Notes: a model not told the origin generated them from the sequence alone. A stretch of DNA of 45,717 nt from an uncultured Clostridia bacterium (GCA_947631995.1 CANRNT010000015.1:1-45717); one strand, 5' to 3'; shown: positions 16,074 to 25,904, counted from the stretch's first letter. Numbers and translations are program-made.

Positions 16074-17066
16074 TCAGTTGACTACGATCTTTTCTCCGCC
16101 TGACAGTCCGCTTAATATCTCGACTTCATCGTCGCTCATAAGACCTGTTTCAACGTCGATCTCGACCTTGACACCGTCTATCAGTACATTGACGTATTTT
16201 CTGTCCTCTACCTGCTTGAGGGCTCTTAACGGAACTACTACGACATTGTCTTTTCTGTTGATGTTGAACTCAACGTGTATCTGAGCAAATTCCACGAACG
16301 GAGTATCCTCGGGAACGTCAATAACATAATAATATCCTGAATAATCGGAACCTTGGTCAACATACTTGATATCTATGACCGTTCCTTCAACATTAACGAT
16401 CTGTTCCTGCGTTACAATGACTTTACTGCCGAATTCAACGCCTTCGAGCTCTGCCGATCTTACAAACGCACACAGGCAGGTCTGGCTGTCGTCATAGATC
16501 CGGCAAAGGAACTGCCCCTCTTCAACAGCAGCACCTGCATATACATTATCGCTGTCAACGTCGATCTTTCCGCTGCACGGAGCATATATCCTTGACTGCT
16601 CGGATTCGGCAAGAAGCCTATCATATTTATTCTTTTCAAGCTCATAATTTATCTGAGCTTTTTCCAGCTCGGTACCCCCGACGCCTGAAGCCAGCAGGCT
16701 GTTATAAGTCTCCTCAGCCGCGTCGGCAATGACCTTTTGCTTTTCAAGCTCTTCGGAAATATCATCTACAATCTCCTCGCAGATAAGTTCTCCCTCGCTT
16801 ATCTCATCGCCGACGAATATCTGACCTACAACACCGTTTTGCTTGATATAAACGTACTCAACGTACGGGTTTAAAAAATCAGCCTGCGTATGGTAAGATT
16901 CTCCTATTGATCCTATCTCTGCTTCAACGGTATTATATTCTACCTCATCGGCATCAAGTATGATATCACTTACAGATATGCTTTCGCTCTGAGCGCCGCA
17001 GGCTGACAGAGACACTACCGACAGCGCGGCAGCGACAGACATTATCCTTTTAAGTACACCTGTCAT
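16074..17066 (-). CDS. HlyD/RND-type periplasmic adaptor-like lipoprotein
   Basis: The 330-residue product begins with a lipoprotein signal peptide (MTGVLKRIMSVAAALSVVSLSAC) with the lipidated cysteine at 23. The rest follows the membrane-fusion-protein plan: a split lipoyl/barrel-sandwich domain (first half near VVGQIFVGDEISEGELI, second half near YAGAAVEEGQFLCRI), a helical hairpin between them (EELEKQKVIADAAEETYNSLL through YELEKNKYDRLLAES), a beta-barrel domain, and a membrane-proximal domain ending LSGGEKIVVN. In Gram-positives such proteins usually serve MacB-type ABC exporters, yet no exporter gene is here. The ATG at 17066 has GGGAGG upstream. The promoter lies at 17108-17136. Confidence 0.85.
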   Translation of the reverse strand: MTGVLKRIMSVAAALSVVSLSACGAQSESISVSDIILDADEVEYNTVEAEIGSIGESYHTQADFLNPYVEYVYIKQNGVVGQIFVGDEISEGELICEEIVDDISEELEKQKVIADAAEETYNSLLASGVGGTELEKAQINYELEKNKYDRLLAESEQSRIYAPCSGKIDVDSDNVYAGAAVEEGQFLCRIYDDSQTCLCAFVRSAELEGVEFGSKVIVTQEQIVNVEGTVIDIKYVDQGSDYSGYYYVIDVPEDTPFVEFAQIHVEFNINRKDNVVVVPLRALKQVEDRKYVNVLIDGVKVEIDVETGLMSDDEVEILSGLSGGEKIVVN

Positions 17067-17107
17067 ACGAAAGCCTCCCTGTAAATCAACATACCTACCT
17101 ATTTTAT

Positions 17108-17136
17108 ATTTTAACATCATACCGCAAAAATTACAA
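17108..17136 (-). promoter_or_regulatory. Promoter of the adaptor lipoprotein operon
   Basis: TTGTAA (17131-17136) and TAAAAT (17108-17113) at 17-base spacing on the minus strand, 42 bases upstream of the ATG. Confidence 0.5.
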
Positions 17137-17221
17137 TATACGCGAAGTCATTTTATAAACATTGTACAAACATACAAACACAGAAAATTATTTTTGTAGA
17201 TTTTTACCATATATAAAAGCT

Positions 17222-18322
17222 TCACATCAGCTCGGTCATAATACTGTTTGACACGAGAAATCCTTTGGGCGTAAGTTTAAGATGACTGCCGTCATTTTCG
17301 GCAAGACCGTGTTTTACAAGCTCCTTTGAGAGCGCAGACACCTTTTGCTCATTGCCGCCGTACTCTATATATTTGGAAATATCCATACCGATACACGTTC
17401 TCAGCGACAGCATAACATACTCTTCAAGGACGTTACAGTAGGCGTCCTCAATTTTCAATATGCTTTTTCGGTCGGTAATATACTTTTCTATATCTCTCTC
17501 ATAATAATATCTTTTGCCGTTCCTGAAAGAATGTGCCGACGGACCGAAGCCTACATAATCTTCTCTTGACCAGTATTTCATATTATGCCTTGAATACTTG
17601 TCCTCTCTGCAAAAATTGGATATCTCATACTGTTCAAAGCCGTTGTTATTCAGCCTGTTAACAGCATACAGATACATATCGGCAACCATATCCTCCGAAG
17701 CTATCGCAGAACGGACGGCGTCATTATCATAGGGAGTTCCCTGCTCGATACTGAGCATGTACGCTGAGATATGCGTTATCGGCCAAGAACACAGCGTATC
17801 AACAGAGTATTTAAGGCTGTCAATATCCTGCCCTATTATACCGAGCATAAGGTCGCATGATATATTCTCAAAGCCCGCATTACAGGCAGCTCTGACACAG
17901 CTTTCAGCCTGAGCGAAGCTGTGAAGCCGTCCCAACGCTCTCAATTCATCATCAACACAAGACTGAACACCGAACGATATCCTGTTGAAACCGATACTGC
18001 GCAGCCCCTTAAACGATATTTCGCCCACGGTACACGGATTGGCTTCAATAGTTATCTCGACATCTTCGGAAACGACAAAGCTGTTATTTACGGCTTTCAT
18101 AATACTGTCCAGTTGTTTTTCACTAAGAGTGGTAGGAGTTCCCCCGCCAAAGTAAATACTGTCCACAATATAGCGTTTATCGGCATTTTCTTTTATATCG
18201 TCTGTCAAGGCTCTGACAAATCTTTCCCGCTGTTCACAGTCGGAAGTCACAGAATAGAAATCGCAGTACGGACACTTCCCGACACAGAACGGTATATGCA
18301 CATATATTCCGAGCCTACTCAT
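17222..18322 (-). CDS. hemW: HemW-type radical SAM heme chaperone
   Basis: HemW (formerly annotated as oxygen-independent coproporphyrinogen III oxidase) binds heme and a [4Fe-4S] cluster and is thought to deliver heme to haem proteins. The 366-residue product has CxxxCxxC at C13, C17 and C20 (FCVGKCPYCDF), then SIYFGGGTPTTL, and the C-terminal HemW domain ending in a winged-helix-like segment (GLAENDGSHLKLTPKGFLVSN). The ATG at 18322 gives the canonical MSRLGIYVHIPFC start and overlaps the previous gene by 8 bases; in-frame ATG 18328 and TTG 18334 are possible alternatives. As in many Firmicutes it is downstream of lepA, here with two membrane-protein genes between. Confidence 0.92.
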   Translation of the reverse strand: MSRLGIYVHIPFCVGKCPYCDFYSVTSDCEQRERFVRALTDDIKENADKRYIVDSIYFGGGTPTTLSEKQLDSIMKAVNNSFVVSEDVEITIEANPCTVGEISFKGLRSIGFNRISFGVQSCVDDELRALGRLHSFAQAESCVRAACNAGFENISCDLMLGIIGQDIDSLKYSVDTLCSWPITHISAYMLSIEQGTPYDNDAVRSAIASEDMVADMYLYAVNRLNNNGFEQYEISNFCREDKYSRHNMKYWSREDYVGFGPSAHSFRNGKRYYYERDIEKYITDRKSILKIEDAYCNVLEEYVMLSLRTCIGMDISKYIEYGGNEQKVSALSKELVKHGLAENDGSHLKLTPKGFLVSNSIMTELM

Positions 18323-18791
18323 CGTCATCACCAAAGGCGTTATCTATAAAGCTTTTTGATTTTTCGGCATTTCCGCGCATTATAAGCAAAGCCTTTCTCA
18401 GTCCGCATCTTACAAAACAAACTACGAACGCCGCAATGTAGCACATAATTATCCTGAACACAAAGACTGATATCTCTTTATATGAAAGATGAAAATATTT
18501 CGAATGCTTTTCCAGAAAGCTGACGATATGGCTATGTAACATTATCTCAATAAAAAGTCCGAGCCCGCCGCTTATAACAGTAAAAAACATAACGGCGCAC
18601 AACGACTGTGCAAATCGGTATTTAGTCAGAATATACGACGCGAAAACGCAGCCGAACAAAGCTAATGCTATTGCAAACTCACGCATAACATTAGCATAGC
18701 ACTCGTATATGAACGGCATTGCCGCAGCGCCGACAAAACCGCATATCAGCGAATGCTTTATATAGTTCTGTTCGTTTTCCGTATGTTCCAT
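18315..18791 (-). CDS. Membrane protein of unknown function (158 residues)
   Basis: I do not recognise the family. After an acidic N-terminus (MEHTENEQNYIKHS) there are about four hydrophobic segments (GFVGAAAMPFIYE, FAIALALFGCVFASYIL, LCAVMFFTVISGGLGLFIEIML, IIMCYIAAFVVCFV), then a basic segment and an acidic tail ending GDDDE. It overlaps hemW by 8 bases, so translation is likely coupled. It starts 19 bases after the 147-residue membrane gene. Placement between lepA and hemW does not itself indicate a role. Confidence 0.72.
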   Translation of the reverse strand: MEHTENEQNYIKHSLICGFVGAAAMPFIYECYANVMREFAIALALFGCVFASYILTKYRFAQSLCAVMFFTVISGGLGLFIEIMLHSHIVSFLEKHSKYFHLSYKEISVFVFRIIMCYIAAFVVCFVRCGLRKALLIMRGNAEKSKSFIDNAFGDDDE

Positions 18792-18810
18792 GAGAAAAGA
18801 TAATGCCTTT

Positions 18811-19254
18811 CTATAATTTTATCAAGACCGCAACTGCATAAAGTATCGCGGCAAACAAGCCTGATGAAAAAACAAGTCCCATAACTATGGCAAGTATTGC
18901 GTTCAGGTCAAAAACGCCGCCCTTTTTTGTAAGCAGTACATTAGTATCCTCGGAGCGTTTATAAAACAGCTTCTTGCCGAAAAATTCAGCAGGAAACACG
19001 GTGCTTGCCGACTTATCGCCTATAACATACCATGCGACCTTAAAGCGCGAGTTTTCCTTTTCCGAAATTTCTTTAAAACGCGCCTTTACACGTTTGCAGG
19101 TAAAAAGCCGTATCAGCGAAAACGCAAAGAAGCAAAACATTGCAAGACACAAAAGGTCAAGCAGGCAAAGAAGCAAAAGACCTATATCAAAAAAGCTTAC
19201 GCCCATTAGCAGAAGTATCACAAGCGCCGTAACAAGCGCGATAATATATTCCAT
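18811..19254 (-). CDS. Membrane protein of unknown function (147 residues)
   Basis: Two hydrophobic segments at the N-terminus (IIALVTALVILLLMGVSFF and IGLLLLCLLDLLCLAMFCFFAFSLI), a basic and polar region of about 60 residues (CKRVKARFKEISEKENSRFKVAWYVIGDKSASTVFP...), and a C-terminal hydrophobic segment (AILAIVMGLVFSSGLFAAILYAVAVLI). The family is unknown to me. It begins 6 bases after the lepA stop codon, so it is certainly co-transcribed with lepA. Confidence 0.72.
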   Translation of the reverse strand: MEYIIALVTALVILLLMGVSFFDIGLLLLCLLDLLCLAMFCFFAFSLIRLFTCKRVKARFKEISEKENSRFKVAWYVIGDKSASTVFPAEFFGKKLFYKRSEDTNVLLTKKGGVFDLNAILAIVMGLVFSSGLFAAILYAVAVLIKL

Positions 19255-19260
19255 ACGCTT

Positions 19261-21063
19261 CTAGTCGTCAAGCTTCAGTACGGACATGAACGCTTCCTGC
19301 GGAACTTCAACAGAGCCGAGCTGCCGCATACGCTTCTTGCCCTCTTTTTGCTTTTCCAGCAGCTTTTTCTTACGCGTAATATCGCCGCCGTAGCATTTGG
19401 CGAGAACATCTTTCCGGTATGCTTTTACTGTTTCTCTTGCTATTATCTTGCCGCCTATTGCCGCCTGAACGGGTACTTCAAACATCTGACGTGGGATATT
19501 ATCTTTAAGCCTTTCTACCATTTTTCTGGCACGGGCATATGCGTTATCTGCGTGCACAATGAATGAAAGAGCATCGACCATTTCGCCGTTGAGCAGTATA
19601 TCAAGCTTGACGAGCTTGCTTTTGGCGTATCCTTTAAGCTCGTAATCAAACGAAGCGTAGCCTCTGGTACGCGATTTAAGCGCGTCAAAAAAGTCATACA
19701 CTATCTCATTGAGCGGCAGGTCGTAATGCAGGTCAACGCGGTTTTCCTCAAGATATTTCATATCCTTAAAAATACCTCTTCGCTGCTGGCACAGCTCCAT
19801 AATGTTGCCGACGTGTTCTGACGGAGAGAATATATGCGCTTCCACCATAGGCTCTTCTGCCGACGCTATCAAAGTAGGGTCGGGATAGTTTGTAGGATTA
19901 TCGATATAGAGCGTTTCTCCGCTCGTAAGTATTACCTTATATATAACAGAGGGCGCGGTAGTTATCAGATCGAGATTATACTCCCTCTCCAGTCTTTCCT
20001 GAATTATCTCCATATGGAGCAGTCCGAGAAAACCGCACCTGAAGCCAAAGCCTAAAGCAACGGAGGTTTCGGGTTCAAATGAAAGCGAAGCGTCGTTGAG
20101 GGCAAGCTTATCCAAAGCGTCTCTCAGATCCTGATACTTTGCGCCGTCGGCGGGATAAACGCCAGAGAACACCATTGGGTTTACCTTTTTATAGCCCGGC
20201 AGAGGCTCGCTGCACGGGTTTTCAACGGTAGTAACGGTATCGCCGACACGCGTATCGCCTATATTTTTTATAGAAGCTGCTATATAACCTACCTCGCCTG
20301 CTTTCAGCTCACCTGTCGGCACGAGGTCGGTCGCGCCCATACTGCCTATCTCAACAGTCAGGAACTGCGCACCCGTAGCCATAAGCTTTATAGTATCCCC
20401 TACACGCAGCGTACCCTGCTTTACTCTGACATAGATGATTACGCCTTTATAGCTGTCGTAGTAACTGTCAAATATAAGCGCCTGAACGGGAGCGTTCTCA
20501 TCGCCTTTCGGAGCGGGGATATCGGTTATAACTCTTTCTAATACATCTCTGACGTTAAGACCTGTCTTGGCTGAAATACGCGGAGCGTCCATAGCTGGTA
20601 TGCCGATTATGTTTTCTATCTCATTGCAGGCTCTCTCGGGGTCGGCTGACGGCAGATCTATCTTATTTATAACGGGCATTACCTCTAAGTCATGTTCTAT
20701 GGCAAGATATGTGTTTGCGAGGGTCTGCGCCTCTATCCCCTGCGAAGCGTCAACTACAAGTATTGCTCCCTCACAGGCTGCCAGCGAGCGCGACACCTCG
20801 TAATTGAAATCGACATGACCCGGCGTATCTATAAGATTAAATATATACTCCTCGCCGCTCAGTGAGGTATATTTCAGCTTTACAGCCCTTGCTTTTATTG
20901 TAATTCCGCGTTCTCTTTCAATATCCATATTGTCGAGAAGCTGATCTTCCATATCACGAAGCGCAACGGTAGAAGTCAATTCGAGTATCCTGTCGGCAAG
21001 AGTAGACTTTCCGTGATCTATATGTGCTATTATGCAAAAATTCCTTATGTTCTCCTGTTTCAT
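19261..21063 (-). CDS. lepA: Elongation factor 4 (LepA)
   Basis: LepA is a ribosome-associated translational GTPase thought to act in ribosome back-translocation or 30S biogenesis. The 600-residue product has G1 AHIDHGKST, the G2 switch region [11 protein letters not shown]3 DTPGHVDF, G4 NKID, EF-G-like domains II, III and V, and the LepA-specific C-terminal domain ([21 protein letters not shown]...[43 protein letters not shown]). Length is exactly family-typical. It starts 21 bases after malQ within the dnaD-to-hemW operon. Confidence 0.97.
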   Translation of the reverse strand: MKQENIRNFCIIAHIDHGKSTLADRILELTSTVALRDMEDQLLDNMDIERERGITIKARAVKLKYTSLSGEEYIFNLIDTPGHVDFNYEVSRSLAACEGAILVVDASQGIEAQTLANTYLAIEHDLEVMPVINKIDLPSADPERACNEIENIIGIPAMDAPRISAKTGLNVRDVLERVITDIPAPKGDENAPVQALIFDSYYDSYKGVIIYVRVKQGTLRVGDTIKLMATGAQFLTVEIGSMGATDLVPTGELKAGEVGYIAASIKNIGDTRVGDTVTTVENPCSEPLPGYKKVNPMVFSGVYPADGAKYQDLRDALDKLALNDASLSFEPETSVALGFGFRCGFLGLLHMEIIQERLEREYNLDLITTAPSVIYKVILTSGETLYIDNPTNYPDPTLIASAEEPMVEAHIFSPSEHVGNIMELCQQRRGIFKDMKYLEENRVDLHYDLPLNEIVYDFFDALKSRTRGYASFDYELKGYAKSKLVKLDILLNGEMVDALSFIVHADNAYARARKMVERLKDNIPRQMFEVPVQAAIGGKIIARETVKAYRKDVLAKCYGGDITRKKKLLEKQKEGKKRMRQLGSVEVPQEAFMSVLKLDD

Positions 21064-21084
21064 GCCATTACGCCCTTTAATACA

Positions 21085-22569
21085 TTAGTGAAGTCTGCCG
21101 CTTACGGCGGTCTCTTTGCGAAGCCTTTCGGCGAGCTTATCGGTGGTATCTCCCTCTTCTATTCTCCAGCGCCAGTTTGTGCCGCAGGTAGAGGGTATAT
21201 TTATCCTGCTCTCGCTTCCCAGCGACAGCACCTCCTGCATTTGCACCATAGCGGTATCAGCTATGCTTGTAAAGCAGGTATGTATGAATTTCCAATTCAC
21301 TTCGCTCTCGTCAGCGGCGCCGATATAATCTCTGATAAAGTCCTTATAGTAATCGCCGCAGCTCCTGTACCAACCGAGGATAGTATCGCTGTCGTGGGTT
21401 CCCGTATACGCGACACAGTTTGAAGTATTGAAATTGCACGGCAGATATTCGCTCTGACAATTCGGGTCAAAGCCGAACTGCAGCATCTTCATTCCGGGGA
21501 AGCCGCAATCTTTGAGCAGCTTTCTCACGCTGTCGGTTATAAAACCCAAGTCCTCAGCGATTATTCTGACATTTCCCAACACTTTCTTTACCTGCCTGAA
21601 CATATCTATGCCGCAGCCTTTTTTCCACTCGCCATGCTCTGCGGTCTCGTTTTCCGCAGGGATAGCGTAGAACGTATCAAATCCGCGGAAGTGGTCTATC
21701 CTGACTACATCATATATCTTCTCAGCAAATGCTATTCTGTTTATCCACCATTTATAGTCCTGTTTTTTCATTACATCCCAGTCATACACAGGATTTCCCC
21801 ACAGTTGCCCAGTAGGCGCAAAGCCGTCAGGCGGACAGCCAGCAACATTGACCGGCTTCTTATCCTCGTCAAGGTCGAAAAGCTCCGGGTGCTGCCATAC
21901 GTCAACACTATCGAGTGCGCAATATATGGGTATATCTCCTATTATCTCTATACCGTTGTCATTCGCATACTTTTTCAGCTTTCCCCATTGAGTGAAAAAC
22001 TCATACTGCAAAAAGCAATGGAACCTTATATCCTCGTCCAGACGCTCTTTAGCTTCCTTAACGGCGAAGCTCCTGCACATGACCAGATCCCAATCCCAAT
22101 CGTACCATGCCTTGCCGTCGTTTTCGCTCTTCAGAGCCATGAACAAGGCATAGTCATACAGCCAAGATGAGTTATCATCACAGAATTTTTTATAGTCGGC
22201 ATTTGCTTTAAATCGTGAAAACGCCTTGCGCAAAACGCTCCATATATTGGCGTATATCAGCGAATAATCGACATATCCGTTCTCGGTAGACCACGGGACG
22301 TTCTCATATTCGTCCTTCAGAAGAAGTCCTTGCTCTTCAAGCCGCAAAAAGTCTATAAAATACGGATTTCCTGCGTATACCGAAAAGGACTGATACGGAG
22401 AGTCACCGCAGCTCGTCGGACTTAAAGGAAGTATCTGCCAATAGTGCTGACCCGCTTTTTTGAGCCAGTCAACAAAATCAAACGCCTCTTTTCCCAGTTT
22501 GCCTATACCGTACTTATTGGCAAGGCTGGATATGTGCATTATTACACCGCTGTATCTCATAGGTCTCAT
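21085..22569 (-). CDS. malQ: 4-alpha-glucanotransferase (amylomaltase, GH77)
   Basis: MalQ transfers alpha-1,4-glucan chains between maltodextrins in the cytoplasm. The 494-residue product has the GH77 marks: N-terminal SGVIMHISSL, the donor-site sequence GDIPIYCALDSVDVWQ, nucleophile region VVRIDHFRGFD, acid/base region IIAEDLGFIT and YTGTHDSDT. AAGGAG lies ten bases before the ATG. It is oddly placed between the helicase loader and lepA; gaps of 42 and 21 bases say it belongs to the same transcript. No other maltodextrin genes are in the window. Confidence 0.95.
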   Translation of the reverse strand: MRPMRYSGVIMHISSLANKYGIGKLGKEAFDFVDWLKKAGQHYWQILPLSPTSCGDSPYQSFSVYAGNPYFIDFLRLEEQGLLLKDEYENVPWSTENGYVDYSLIYANIWSVLRKAFSRFKANADYKKFCDDNSSWLYDYALFMALKSENDGKAWYDWDWDLVMCRSFAVKEAKERLDEDIRFHCFLQYEFFTQWGKLKKYANDNGIEIIGDIPIYCALDSVDVWQHPELFDLDEDKKPVNVAGCPPDGFAPTGQLWGNPVYDWDVMKKQDYKWWINRIAFAEKIYDVVRIDHFRGFDTFYAIPAENETAEHGEWKKGCGIDMFRQVKKVLGNVRIIAEDLGFITDSVRKLLKDCGFPGMKMLQFGFDPNCQSEYLPCNFNTSNCVAYTGTHDSDTILGWYRSCGDYYKDFIRDYIGAADESEVNWKFIHTCFTSIADTAMVQMQEVLSLGSESRINIPSTCGTNWRWRIEEGDTTDKLAERLRKETAVSGRLH

Positions 22570-22611
22570 AAAAAATAAACTCCTTAATATATAATAGTAC
22601 TCTTTCGGATA

Positions 22612-23565
22612 TTATTTATTCATTCTTATTTGCAGTCTTATATCCTTGCCGCGAAGCTCGACACGCAGGAACATACCCAAAAGCCGCGACACAATGCGCT
22701 CGTTGTAATGAGAATTAAGCTCCTTTATAGAAAGATTAGTGGAAATGATAGTCGGCAGACCGTAATTTATACGGGAATTGATAATATCATATATAGCCGA
22801 ATCATTGAAGCTCGATCTGAACTCCGAGCCGAGATCGTCCAGAATGAGCAGATCGGCGCTGAGCAAAATATCCATAGTTTTGCCTTCGCTCCTGCCAAAA
22901 TGCTCGTCCTCTATTTTGCGCAGAAAATTTGAAATGCTGTCATATGCTACATTATAGCCTTTTTCTATGACTCTTTTCGCGATAGCGGAGGACAGAAACG
23001 TTTTTCCCAGACCTGTTCCGCCCATAAAAAATATTGACTCGCTGTCAGCCGAAAATTCTTCCGCATAACGCTTGCACAGCTCAAAAGTATCTTTCATATA
23101 CTCTTTGTTATCGCCGGAATAGTGATCCAGAGTAAATTCGGAAAAATCGCGAAGCGATATCCTGCAATTCTCGTTCAGCTCTTCAACGGAATATTTTTTA
23201 AGCAGCTCTTCCAGACATTCACATCTTCTGCCCTCAACAAAGCCTGTATCGCCGCATTTTTTGCAATAATACGGCGGCTCCAAATGATCCTCCTTATAGC
23301 CGAAAGCGACAAGCAGCTCATTTCTGCTTTGCTGAGCCTTGATGTTCTCCTGAGCTATTTTCATGACCGCTTCATAAACGTTTGAAACGTTCATAGCTTT
23401 CGATATTTCCGTAACAGCTTCGGCAAGCTTCTTGTTAACGGCAGCTATCTCGGGATATTTTTTCTCCGTCTCAGCGATACGCTTTTTGTTTTCCTCCAAA
23501 GCGTCATTGCGGCGTTTATCCAGTTCGGCTGCGGCGCGTGAAAAAACGTCCTCGCTGTATTTCAT
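22612..23565 (-). CDS. DnaI/DnaC-type replicative helicase loader
   Basis: An AAA+ ATPase of the DnaC/DnaI class that loads the replicative helicase during replication initiation or restart. The product has 317 residues. Its N-terminal region has a coiled coil (ELDKRRNDALEENKKRIAETEKKYPEI), a four-cysteine zinc knuckle (YCKKCGDTGFVEGRRCEC), Walker A GGTGLGKT, Walker B LLILDDLGSE, and sensor and arginine-finger regions ending IVSRLLGMFLRVELRGKDIRL. I choose the ATG at 23565, seven bases after GGGGGA; an ATG at 23580 overlaps the dnaD stop. It directly follows the DnaD-domain gene, the classic primosome pairing. Confidence 0.9.
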   Translation of the reverse strand: MKYSEDVFSRAAAELDKRRNDALEENKKRIAETEKKYPEIAAVNKKLAEAVTEISKAMNVSNVYEAVMKIAQENIKAQQSRNELLVAFGYKEDHLEPPYYCKKCGDTGFVEGRRCECLEELLKKYSVEELNENCRISLRDFSEFTLDHYSGDNKEYMKDTFELCKRYAEEFSADSESIFFMGGTGLGKTFLSSAIAKRVIEKGYNVAYDSISNFLRKIEDEHFGRSEGKTMDILLSADLLILDDLGSEFRSSFNDSAIYDIINSRINYGLPTIISTNLSIKELNSHYNERIVSRLLGMFLRVELRGKDIRLQIRMNK

Positions 23566-23579
23566 AGCACTATCCCCCA

Positions 23580-24476
23580 TTACTTTTTATCGGAAAGCTT
23601 AGGCTTATAATCCTTAAAAAAGCTTTCCAGTTCATCTATATCATATGATTTTCCGTTTTCCGAATTTTTTACATTATTCTTGGTGTTTGAAGAATGTTGT
23701 TTCAGGCTTTCCTGCGCCTGCTGAACATTCTCTATACCTGAGTCTTTCCACGTCTGCAATATCTTATCTATGTAATTGAGCTTGACGGTATGACTGTCGG
23801 TATTATCTATGGATATCTCTCCGGCAAGCTCTACAAGCTCAACCGGGATATCCATACTCTGCCACTTGGTATAATACTCCTGCTGACGCTTCGTAGTCTT
23901 TGCGGCAAGACCCAAAGCCCTTTTTACCTCGCTCTCATAGCTATGGTATTCCTCCAGACGTATGACCTCCTGCTCAACGTCTTTAGGACGAATTATGCCT
24001 CTTTCGTGCCAATCCTTTGCAACGCTTCTTATATACGCCATAGTGCCCTTTCCTATGCCGTTGCAATACTGGGTCAGCAGTATGACCGAAGCCACGGGAA
24101 AGCCGTAATACTCATAAATATCCACGAAAGCTGCCTGCTCGGTCGAGCTTATCGTTCTTGACAGCGCGTGCTGCACCGAGGAAAACAGGTTCTTTATATC
24201 CTCCGAGCTTTCGGCAAGCTTCTGAAGGTCCGAGGGAGAATATCTGATAGGTGTTTTCTTTTCCCTCTCGGCAGACGCCGCCTGAGCATTTTCTTGCTCA
24301 TGCACATCGGAATACTCCCTGAGCCTTCCGCCCTCCTTACCTGCTATCTCTATAACGCCCACAGAGTTCCAGTAAAGCAGGGCTTCCTCGACGGTTTCCT
24401 CATTCATAGCGCACTTACGGGATATTTGAAAGGTATCCACCTTAGGCGAACCGTCAGCCAGCACAGATAAGAGCAC
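23580..24476 (-). CDS. DnaD-domain replication initiation protein (true N-terminus probably at 24581)
   Basis: DnaD proteins remodel DNA and help recruit the helicase loader at origins and stalled forks. From the first usable start (GTG, 24476) the product has 298 residues: a winged-helix-like N-terminus, a low-complexity linker, a DnaB_2/DnaD C-terminal domain (YEYYGFPVASVILLTQYCNGIGKGTMAYIRSVAKDWHERGI) and a second helical copy (LGLAAKTTKRQQEYYTKWQ...MDIPVELVELAGEISIDNTDSHTVKLNYIDKILQTWKDSGI). However, coding sequence clearly continues upstream: WGSFFSVPCAVVEKHIKL, typical of the DnaD N-terminal domain, is in frame back to 24581. There a GAGG site is followed six bases later by GTC, not a start codon. 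See findings. Confidence 0.85.
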   Translation of the reverse strand: MLLSVLADGSPKVDTFQISRKCAMNEETVEEALLYWNSVGVIEIAGKEGGRLREYSDVHEQENAQAASAEREKKTPIRYSPSDLQKLAESSEDIKNLFSSVQHALSRTISSTEQAAFVDIYEYYGFPVASVILLTQYCNGIGKGTMAYIRSVAKDWHERGIIRPKDVEQEVIRLEEYHSYESEVKRALGLAAKTTKRQQEYYTKWQSMDIPVELVELAGEISIDNTDSHTVKLNYIDKILQTWKDSGIENVQQAQESLKQHSSNTKNNVKNSENGKSYDIDELESFFKDYKPKLSDKK

Positions 24477-24617
24477 TTTTATAAAATCTCCGCTCGTAAG
24501 CTTGATATGCTTTTCTACAACGGCGCAGGGAACGCTGAAAAAGCTCCCCCACTTATTTATATCAATACTGTATATCGTGACAGTTCACCTCGCTTTCCTG
24601 AAATCGCATACATATAT

Positions 24618-24646
24618 ATTGTATCACATTCTGAGATATTTTTCAA
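24618..24646 (-). promoter_or_regulatory. Promoter of the dnaD-dnaI-malQ-lepA-hemW operon
   Basis: TTGAAA (24641-24646) and TACAAT (24618-24623), 17 bases apart on the minus strand, with TG before the -10. The expected start near 24611 leaves about 20 bases to the GAGGTG site in front of the DnaD reading frame. Confidence 0.75.
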
Positions 24647-24669
24647 CAAATTTCTGACAATTCCGACGG

Positions 24670-25887
24670 TCATTCCATTACCACTTTGTGGAAAACCTTT
24701 TTGCCTTTCTTGATAACTATACCGTCGCCTATCTCTATTTTTACAGACGGGTCGCTTATTTTTTCATCGTTTACGGATATGCCGCCCTGCTGAACAAGCC
24801 TTCTGCCCTCGCTGTTAGATGAGGCAAGCTTTGCACGGACAAGTACATCGAGTATGCCTATCTTGCCGTCAACGAGGTCGGCAGAGGGGATTGAAGTAGT
24901 GGGCATATCTGCGCTGTCAGAGCCGCTGCCGAAGATAGCCTTTGCGGCTGTAAGAGCTTTCTGCGCCTCTTCCTCACCGTGAACGAGCTTTGTAAGCTCA
25001 AACGCAAGCAGCTCTTTTGCCTTGTTGAAGTCAGCTCCCTGCATGGTCTTTTCCATTTCTTCGATTTCCTCGATAGGCACAAAAGTCAGCATTTTCAGGC
25101 ATTTGATAACATCGGCATCTGCAACGTTTCTCCAATACTGGAAGAAATCATACGGCGAAGTCTTTTCGGGGTCAAGCCATACAGCGCCTTTTTCGGTCTT
25201 GCCCATTTTCTTGCCTTCCGAGTTGAGCAGCAGAGTTATCGTCATGGCGTATGCATCTTTGCCGAGCTTCTTTCTTATAAGCTCCGTACCGCCGAGCATA
25301 TTCGCCCATTGGTCGTCGCCGCCGAACTGCATATTGCAGCCGTAGTCCTGAAACAGCTTGTAAAAGTCGTAAGACTGCATTATCATGTAGTTGAATTCAA
25401 GGAAAGTTAGTCCTCTTTCCATACGCTGCTTATAGCACTCAAATGTGAGCATTTTGTTTACAGAAAAGCAAGCGCCCACCTCGCGCAGAACATCGATGTA
25501 GTTTAAGTCAAGCAGCCAGTCAGCATTGTTTACCACCATTGCTTTGCCGTCTGAAAAATCAATAAAACGGCTCATCTGCTTTTTAAAACATTCAACGTTG
25601 TGCTCGATAGTTTCTTTAGTCAACATCTTGCGCATATCCGTCTTGCCCGAGGGGTCGCCTATCATGCCCGTGCCGCCGCCGACAAGCGCAATAGGCTTGT
25701 TCCCTGCCATTTGCAGACGTTTCATAAGGCACAGCGCCATAAAGTGACCAACGTGCAGGCTGTCGGCAGTGGGGTCAAATCCGATGTAGAATGTAGCTTT
25801 GCCGGTGTTGATAAGCTCTTTTATCTCCTCCTCGTCGGTAAGCTGCGCCAGCAGACCTCTTCTTTTAAGTTCTTCAAATACTGTCAT
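24670..25887 (-). CDS. tyrS: Tyrosyl-tRNA synthetase
   Basis: TyrS charges tRNA-Tyr. The 405-residue product is a complete class I enzyme: HIGH-type motif HVGH (45-48), substrate-binding [10 protein letters not shown], the central [10 protein letters not shown] loop, KMSKS-type motif KMGKT (227-231), and a C-terminal S4 RNA-binding domain ([29 protein letters not shown]). It lies 17 bases after a GNAT gene and both are behind a T-box with a UAC (Tyr) specifier, so expression should rise when tRNA-Tyr is uncharged. No terminator is visible before the dnaD promoter only 24 bases away. Confidence 0.97.
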   Translation of the reverse strand: MTVFEELKRRGLLAQLTDEEEIKELINTGKATFYIGFDPTADSLHVGHFMALCLMKRLQMAGNKPIALVGGGTGMIGDPSGKTDMRKMLTKETIEHNVECFKKQMSRFIDFSDGKAMVVNNADWLLDLNYIDVLREVGACFSVNKMLTFECYKQRMERGLTFLEFNYMIMQSYDFYKLFQDYGCNMQFGGDDQWANMLGGTELIRKKLGKDAYAMTITLLLNSEGKKMGKTEKGAVWLDPEKTSPYDFFQYWRNVADADVIKCLKMLTFVPIEEIEEMEKTMQGADFNKAKELLAFELTKLVHGEEEAQKALTAAKAIFGSGSDSADMPTTSIPSADLVDGKIGILDVLVRAKLASSNSEGRRLVQQGGISVNDEKISDPSVKIEIGDGIVIKKGKKVFHKVVME

Positions 25888-25904
25888 TTTCTTCTCCTCA
25901 TTTT

